From positions 77,496,474 to 77,560,473 of the forward strand of contig CP154956.1 in the NCBI GenBank assembly GCA_039621445.1: a stretch of DNA of 64,000 nucleotides. Reading direction: 5' to 3'. Every line of letters begins with the position of its first letter. Positions within the stretch are counted from its first letter, which is position 1. A program made the translations under genes and the position numbers. This document shows, piece by piece, positions 60,201 to 64,000 of this stretch. A model generated the notes under the pieces. It was not told the origin of the DNA and ran no database searches. It was given only the letters and a program-made list of their open reading frames with translations. This stretch comes from Euglena gracilis (Eukaryota > Euglenida > Euglenophyceae > Euglenales).

Positions 60201-63200
60201 TCCAGCCAGTTTTGCCTAAAACAGTTCCACAAGCTCAAGTCTTTGGTCCCCCCGGGATGCAAATGCGCCATTGGAGCAAAAAAAAACCCACATTTATTTT
60301 CGTCGTTTATCACGGAGAAGCATTACTCTCTGCAAAACACATGGTTCATAGTCCTTTGGGGGGACAACAAATGCCACAGAAAGCAAAACTGCCTTGCAAT
60401 GATGCGGCCTGCCCCAACCCCGTGACGCAACCACCAAGGGGGCACACCTTTGCCTCCAGCTTCTTCTGCTTCTTCTCCTCCACCGCCTTCTTCTCCTCCT
60501 CCCGCTTCCGTGCCAGGTCCTCCTTCCGCTTCTTCAGCCGGGGGTCTCGTGCAGGTCTTGCTGCGGTGGGTGCGCGCCTGCATGCTTGCCGCCCCATCAC
60601 ACGGGCTCAACTACCCCCCAAAAAAGAACCAAAATAAGACCTTGATCTTCTTTCTGGGTCCATTGATGGAAGCCCCCGGCGGGGGCATAATTTGTGTAAT
60701 TTTGACTGACCCGAAAAAGTCATCATTTTCAGGTTTCTCAAGAACACAAGGAAATTTGCCTCTGGCACGACGCTCGTGTGTTGTGGGCACTAATGTGTGT
60801 GACGACACTCTCTGTGTGTAAGCTGGTTTAAATTGAACTCAGCACGATTTTGGGGTCACAAAAACCAACAGCGTCAGATTATTGGCTTTCCATCATTGCT
60901 CCTGTTTTACACTCTCCCGACCCTTCATGCCATTAGGGGTGGGTGGGGCCAAATTTTGGGGGTCTCATTTTAGGAATTTTTGCTCGTTCGTCCTGGGGGG
61001 GTTTAGGGGGGGGGGGTACACACTCCTCTGCACGAGAGGAGTGTCTGTACAACTGTGTGTCTATTGGGGCCCGCCTAACCCGTCGCTGCCAAGGCGGCGC
61101 AGCCAGGCCTGGGCCAGCATCCTTGCCCGCTCCACCAGCTCCCGGATCCGCTTGCTCTCCTGCTTCTGCAGCTTGCTGCGTTCCCTGCGGGCCGCCGCCG
61201 AGACCGACGTGGCAGACCGCGATCCCAACAGGCTCCCGTCATGACATCCAACGTGATCGAGATGGAAGCCACCGGGGCCCCACCGTCACAGGCCGGGGAG
61301 GAGGCTCGTGACGGGGGTCAGTGGGGGGGGGGGCAGCCGACCTCTCGTTCTCGCGGTCCATCCACCGCTTCTCCTCCCGGCACTCGGCCTCTTCCACGTT
61401 GTGCATGTCGACGTTGGAGAAATCCCGCCAGCTTCGGAAAGCAGTCCTACAAAGGGAAACAACATTGCTAACCTAAGGTGGTGAATTCGGATTGGAGGTG
61501 ACAACCAAATGATGTTCTGTTGCCTTCAAAACCCAATGGTGGATGGTTGGAGATAAATGCCCACTACATAACCTGATGCGTGTTTAAAATATGAGGCAGC
61601 TTGCATCGGTTCAAGGGGTGGTCAGCGATGAAGGGGAACCAGAAAAATGACCATAAAAGACAGGAAAGGTCGTGGCTGAGGAACGGTTGGCGAGCAAAAG
61701 CAAAAGGGAAATTAATCATTAAAAATGTGTTTTAGAAATACATAACCCCCCCCCCCCGATAAAAGCACGGGGCCGCTACAAGCGCAGGGTCCAAATAAAA
61801 GCGCACCCCCCCCCGCCTTCGGCCGATGGTGGCAGTCCGCTACAAGTGCACACCCCATTTTGATGGAATTTCTAAGGGAATCAACAAAAATCGTGCAGGT
61901 AGGGTCCAAATAGAAGCGCACTCCCCGCCGCCGGAGGTGGCGGTCCGCTATAAGCACACCCGTGCTTGTATTGGGAGGGGGTTAGCACATTTCTTACAAA
62001 GACTTCGCAAACTCAGAAATTCACAGAACAAACTTTGTTGTAAGCTTTTGGTGTACAACTACGTGGAATATCTCAACCCTGACTTCTCGGGGAAACAGGC
62101 AGAAATTGCACACCAGAACTCATAAAAGCTCTCGACCTCCTCGTACGGAGTGGACACGTCCCCCAACTGGGGGACGTTGCGGGCTGTGCTCCACCGCGAG
62201 TTTCGATGGAACGCCTCCCCATACACCTCGAAGAAGTTCTCCGGCGCAACCTACCAGTGAAAGCAAAGGCACGTATGGCGAGGGCCGCAGCCTGTTGAGG
62301 TTCCACACAAAAGAAAACAAAAGCTCTTTGGCCGGTGCGTTTGGATTGTGGCAGTTTTCTCCGCTTCTTCGATGAAAACGCATTGCCCAAAAGCCCCAGC
62401 CCAGGAGAGGGGTCCAGGAGAGAGGGATGCCCTCAACACATCGAACCCTGGCATGGGCCGGGGAAGAGGCGTTCTCGGAGGTTTGGGCACACATGCGCCG
62501 CCTGCGCACCTGAGGACTCTCTGAGGGAAATATGTTCAAAAAGCCTGACCGGCGTCCACTCAAGCGGAAACAAGAGTGCCAGCGCCGGCCACCTTGAGGG
62601 AGGGGATGTCGTCGTCGAACGGCAGCGACGAGTCGAACGCCAACCGCCGGGCCGGGTCCGACAGCGCCAGGGCGGGGGCGGCCCCCAGCCTGGCCCCCGT
62701 GGCGGCCGCCGCAAACCCACCGGGTCGGGCAGCCCACGCCCGCCCTGGCCAGGATCTCGTACGCCTTTTGCACCGCCTTGAACCGGGTGTCGTCCCCGCC
62801 CTGCGTCTTATCCGCGTCGCCCCGGGGCTCTCCGGGACGAAAAGTGCCCCCCCCCAAATGCGGCGGGATGGTCAGGTGTTGGGCAAGAGAGAGAGAGGGG
62901 GGGGGAGCTCACGTTGCCAACTCTCCAAAACACAGTAAAAAAGCCGAGACGAGGAAAATGGACTCTAATGAACTCTATAGTATTTCATGTGTTATATGTG
63001 TCTCATAAAAATGTTTCTTATATGTGTATTTAATAAATGAAAAATTAATCAGTTTATATGTGCACATATGGGAGGAATGCAGAAAATAATTTCAACTCTT
63101 GGGGCGGGGAAAAACCTCAAAGCAATGTGAATAATGGAAAAAAAAGAAATGAATGAGCAGCACTCTGCATCACCACACCACAAGTCGGCATGCTCCCCCA

Positions 63201-63373
63201 ACACACACTGCAAGCCCTGGTGCGCCTGGGATGAGTCTCCACCACCAACCGGCGGTACGCCGTCTTGATGTCCTCGTCGGTGGCCAGCCACTCCAGCTTC
63301 TCCAGCCCCAAGACCTGGGTGGGCAAGGGCAAGCCCCTGGCACGGAAGGCTCTCACGTGACATAATATTTCAC
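48156..63373 (-). CDS. DNAJC2: Zuotin / DNAJC2 homologue, at least 19 exons (gene 4)
   Basis: Ribosome-associated J-domain co-chaperone (ZUO1 in yeast, MPP11/DNAJC2 in mammals) that partners an Hsp70 at the nascent-chain exit; forms with C-terminal SANT domains are also linked to chromatin. Order seen: J domain (KYYVLGL ... AYRRLVVETHP ... KAYEIL ... LALSDPARR), zuotin homology domain (FFEVYGEAF, RNSRW, NVPQLGD, SFYEFW, SWRDFS, AECREEKRWMDREN), charged helices, SANT 1 (VWTEQELVDLAKGIAKFPGG plus RWENIAAYIG) and SANT 2 (QLEDALKTLKEYKEKDKWDK plus KTKKQCVERYKYLATLF). Splice phases agree at almost every junction. About 550 codons are accounted for, between yeast (about 430) and human (about 620) lengths. 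The J-domain HPD is HPR here. First exon(s) and last exon are missing from my model. One exon junction (52395/52172) is ambiguous. Confidence 0.93.
48442..48536 (-). CDS. DNAJC2: Zuotin SANT domain 2, middle
   Basis: Acceptor GCCTGAG, donor GGCT|GTCATA. Contains AQQKQLEDALKTLKEYKEKD then KWDKVADGAG. Strong match to EQKLLEQALKTYPxxxxxRWxKIA. The donor is weak but its phase fits. Confidence 0.9.
49210..49262 (-). CDS. DNAJC2: Zuotin exon: start of SANT domain 2
   Basis: Acceptor ACTGAAG, donor GGCA|GTGACG. Contains SAEEAAAVVEDPWTKAR; PWT begins the second SANT domain. Confidence 0.75.
49605..49868. mobile_element. hAT-like element, 264 bp
   Basis: Ends CAGGGGTTTTTTTTAAGAC and GACTAAAAAAAACCCCTG. 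Flanked by CGCTTATC on both sides (49597-49604 and 49869-49876), a perfect 8-bp duplication. Second copy of the 25308 family. Central hairpin CGGCGCCTTCGGCGCCG. In a zuotin intron. Confidence 0.92.
49920..50265. repeat. CCAGTCAGTCAC-unit repeat
   Basis: Five or so copies of CCAGTCxGTCAC with C/G runs and the hairpin GGCGCCAAAGGCGCC at about 50114. Related to 8140-8465 and 31835-32195. In a zuotin intron. Confidence 0.55.
51353..51554. mobile_element. hAT-like element, 202 bp
   Basis: Ends CAGGCTTCTTTTTAAGAC and GTAAAAAGAAGCCTG. Flanked by ATGCACAC on both sides (51345-51352 and 51555-51562), a perfect 8-bp duplication. Shares termini with the element at 16339. In a zuotin intron. Confidence 0.92.
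52133..52172 (-). CDS. DNAJC2: Zuotin exon between SANT domains
   Basis: Donor AAGCAG|GTGCTC. Reads EGQPPTKPEAIKQ, aligning with the RTxxDVIxK of DNAJC2. The acceptor is uncertain: TGATGAG (52172, pairs with the GC donor) or a GAGAG farther upstream. Confidence 0.6.
52395..52439 (-). CDS. DNAJC2: Zuotin SANT domain 1, second half
   Basis: Acceptor GTGCAG; reads RWENIAAYIGTKTPA. The coordinates assume a GC donor, CCAG|GCCGGG. A GT donor (CCCC|GTGTGAG) would extend the exon to 52373. Confidence 0.8.
53004..53107 (-). CDS. DNAJC2: Zuotin SANT domain 1, first half
   Basis: Acceptor TTTTCCAG, donor AATAG|GTAACG. Contains KKDVWTEQELVDLAKGIAKF then PGGSFN, the first SANT helix of DNAJC2 (WSExxLxxLxKxxxxFPGG). 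Confidence 0.93.
53538..53626 (+). repeat. GCGGTCGGCT minisatellite, array 1
   Basis: Nine 10-bp units with a few substitutions, inside the 53404 element. Arrays 2 (54598-54648) and 3 (54675-54716) are near the other end, in the same orientation. Confidence 0.9.
54598..54716 (+). repeat. GCGGTCGGCT minisatellite, arrays 2 and 3
   Basis: Five units, then a short spacer CACCCCACCTATGACAATCC, then four units. Purer than array 1. Confidence 0.9.
55029..56362. other. Zuotin intron, no exon seen
   Basis: Mostly AT-rich unique-looking sequence with TTAGGCCATTTT-type short repeats shared with the 53404 element. Nothing splice-bounded and coding. Confidence 0.45.
56363..56470 (-). CDS. DNAJC2: Zuotin exon: helical region before SANT 1, part 2
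   Basis: Acceptor GGGGGCAG, donor AAAAAG|GTCTGG. Reads AVVTYINQLVAEAEQRIGYD then RFGYAVKRTKVEPEKK. Whole number of codons; assigned here by position, phase and GC-rich codon use, not by strong similarity. Confidence 0.65.
56990..57760. repeat. Composite repeat with GCACTATTGGAC units
   Basis: Left part (56990-57085) and right part (57655-57760) both carry GCxCTATTGGAC units; ends AACCCCCCCAAATAATATTG and the complement of CAGCACTATTAGGGGGGGTT are related inverted repeats. A different element occupies the middle. In a zuotin intron. Confidence 0.5.
57287..57625. repeat. CTATAAGAAACC tandem-unit element
   Basis: Nine direct and one inverted copy of CACCTATAAGAAACCC-like units spaced at about 20 bp or in clusters; hairpin GCGCCGAAGGCGC at about 57453. 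Lies between the two halves of the 56990 repeat as if inserted into it. Confidence 0.65.
58395..58506. repeat. GGGTATTAAAC palindrome cluster
   Basis: Alternating GGGGGTATTAAAC and its complement around TTTAATACACCCCC; could fold into several stacked stems. In the zuotin intron just downstream of the exon at 58620. Confidence 0.6.
58620..58723 (-). CDS. DNAJC2: Zuotin exon: helical region before SANT 1
   Basis: Acceptor TCGGGCAG, donor CCACG|GTGTGG. Contains CQFEGLATMKLQLETLAKE. Phases agree on both sides. Confidence 0.75.
59155..59203 (-). CDS. DNAJC2: Zuotin exon (49 nt)
   Basis: Acceptor CACCAAG, donor TTCC|GTATGC. Reads ARSDAALVKADVEWLF. Corresponds to the VExLC region; phase 0 in, phase 1 out. 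Confidence 0.7.
59272..59374 (-). CDS. DNAJC2: Zuotin exon: RKEETAALRDVC
   Basis: Acceptor CACACAG, donor CCACAG|GTGGGC. Contains RKEETAALRDVCSKTLKLF, aligning with the KKERQKLRxxCK region of DNAJC2. Confidence 0.8.
59996..60078 (-). CDS. DNAJC2: Zuotin charged-helix exon
   Basis: Acceptor CTTTTGCAG, donor GCGAA|GTGTGC. Contains LQKQRDAEEAEERRKKEEAD then KKKAEQA. Phase 0 in, phase 2 out. Confidence 0.85.
60448..60556 (-). CDS. DNAJC2: Zuotin exon: DPRLKK charged helix
   Basis: Acceptor GCAGCAAG, donor GCAAAG|GTGTGC. Contains ARDPRLKKRKEDLARKREEE then KKAVEEKKQKKLEAK. DPRxKK is a conserved zuotin signature. Confidence 0.9.
61080..61184 (-). CDS. DNAJC2: Zuotin homology domain exon 3
   Basis: Acceptor GCCCGCAG, donor GACGG|GTTAGG. 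Contains RSKLQKQESKRIRELVERAR then MLAQAWLRRLGSD. Matches the KKxExxRIRxLVDxA helix. Confidence 0.85.
61342..61446 (-). CDS. DNAJC2: Zuotin homology domain exon 2
   Basis: Acceptor TGTAG, donor GAGAG|GTCGGC. Contains FRSWRDFSNVDMHNVEEAEC then REEKRWMDRENE, matching the SWRExS...AECRDERRWIExQN block. Confidence 0.93.
61745..61975. repeat. Element with CGCTACAAGCGCA and CCAAATAAAAGCGCAC units
   Basis: Starts AACCCCC...GATAAAAGCACGGG and ends CCCGTGCTTGTATTGGGAGG, inverted ends with C/G runs. Units repeat two to three times each. Same build as the 57287 element but different sequence. In a zuotin intron. Confidence 0.6.
62114..62250 (-). CDS. DNAJC2: Zuotin homology domain exon 1
   Basis: Acceptor TGGTAG, donor TTCTG|GTGTGC. 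Contains VAPENFFEVYGEAFHRNSRW then NVPQLGDVSTPYEEVESFYE. Near-diagnostic for zuotin. Confidence 0.93.
62593..62689 (-). CDS. DNAJC2: Zuotin exon: LSDPxRR
   Basis: Acceptor GGGCCAG, donor CTCAAG|GTGGCC. Contains ALALSDPARRLAFDSSLPF then DDDIPSLK, matching the conserved LSDPxxRRxFDS of zuotins. Confidence 0.85.
62721..62829 (-). CDS. DNAJC2: Zuotin J-domain exon, helix III
   Basis: Acceptor CCCGGAG, donor ACCCG|GTGGGT. Contains GDADKTQGGDDTRF then KAVQKAYEILARAG. The donor lies only 31 nt from the next acceptor; an alternative is an 82-nt removal between two CCTGGC repeats. Confidence 0.8.
63209..63314 (-). CDS. DNAJC2: Zuotin J-domain exon, helices I-II and HPR
   Basis: Acceptor CCCACCCAG, donor TTGCA|GTGTGT. 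Reads VLGLEKLEWLATDEDIKTAY then RRLVVETHPRRTRAC. The residue after HP is Arg (codon AGG). The phase-1 end joins the next exon in frame. Confidence 0.85.
63362..63373 (-). CDS. DNAJC2: Zuotin micro-exon before J domain (12 nt)
   Basis: Acceptor TGTGTCAG, then GTGAAATATTAT, donor GTCACG. Reads VKYY and joins in phase 0 to VLGL, giving the YYxVLGL start of the zuotin J domain. The exon could be longer at its 5' side, where the frame stays open through GKLKEGDCVCQ. Confidence 0.5.
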
Positions 63374-64000
63374 CTGACACACACAGTCGCCTTCTTTTAG
63401 TTTGCCTGGGTTGCTGCTCTCCGGGCAGAAAGGTTGGGCGTCATCTGCCTGTGTGGTGTCCGATGACCGTTGACCCCCCCCCCCCCCAGCAACAAAACAC
63501 TTTGACCGTCAACCATTGCTTGCCCGAAGGGAGAACCTAGGCACGGGCCACCGGCCCTCGTGGACATTCAGAACTGGAACGCAAAATCAAAATCGCGTCT
63601 TCTGTCAATTTCCTTATCATCCCCGTCCCCGTCTTCTGTCATCTTCCTTATTGATCCCCTTATTTGCTGCCCTTGATATTTCACCCTGTTGAATTGCCCC
63701 CAATAAAAACAATATGCACACATTCAGAATTGGAGTTTCTGTCTTTGCACAAATTTTCTTGTTGTACAATCTCCTTCGTATCTTTATGGAGTTATTTTGG
63801 TGAATCTGATTTCTGTTTTTGCTCTTCCCAAAAGGTCTTTTGCCTGTGGCTGCACCTGAAGGAAAAGGGGGGAGCACAAAGAAAAAGGCAACAACAGAAA
63901 AATTTCTGGTGGTTGGTTGATCATCCACCATGACAATGAACTGAACACAAGTAAACCCCCCCCAAACAACACCCCCCCCCCCCCGGTGTGTTATTCGGGC
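63374..64000. other. Right edge, upstream of zuotin J domain; no exon supported
   Basis: The N-terminal zuotin exon(s) should lie here or beyond the window. The frame before the micro-exon stays open to about 63410, but no start could be defended. Ends in C runs. Confidence 0.4.

Overview
This is a repeat-rich nuclear window from a eukaryote. There are no long intact ORFs. Instead, short GC-rich exons with recognisable splice sites are scattered between introns of 0.03-4 kb that are full of homopolymers, microsatellites and small DNA transposons. A 66-bp interstitial tract of telomere-type CCCTAA repeats (TTAGGG on the other strand) fits an animal, fungus or one of several protist groups. Very dispersed intron-rich genes, GC-rich codons and some apparent GC-AG introns suggest a large-genome protist, but the sequence alone does not identify the species. 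Every coding exon I can support lies on the minus strand. Exon chains were built by hand from splice consensus, reading-frame phase and protein family knowledge.

Layout from left to right. (1) 586-14848, minus: a multi-exon gene with an unrecognised N-terminal region followed by two different small-GTPase (Ras-superfamily) domains in tandem. The phases of the joining exons agree, so the two domains appear to be one protein. (2) 17080-27232, minus: a charged, coiled-coil-rich protein of unknown family ending in a clear stop-containing exon. One intron holds a decayed LTR-retrotransposon protease, another the telomeric-type tract. (3) about 32964-45547, minus: a looser set of exons of an unrecognised protein; one run of phases agrees well, the rest is tentative. 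(4) 48156-63373, minus: a zuotin/DNAJC2 (ZUO1, MPP11) gene of at least 19 exons covering J domain, zuotin homology domain, charged region and both SANT domains. Its J domain reads HPR where the family has HPD. The final exon and the first exon(s) were not found.

The non-coding DNA is the other story. At least nine short elements have CAGGG/CAGGC...CCTG ends and 7-8-bp target duplications, which is the signature of non-autonomous hAT transposons; one is nested inside another and several lie in introns of the four genes. A second class of repeats is built from tandem units of a C-run plus a short AT-rich core. A third is a dispersed small hairpin of the form GGCGC-loop-GCGCC flanked by T and A runs. 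A 1-kb block switches from CA-type to TG-type repeats and could fold back on itself.
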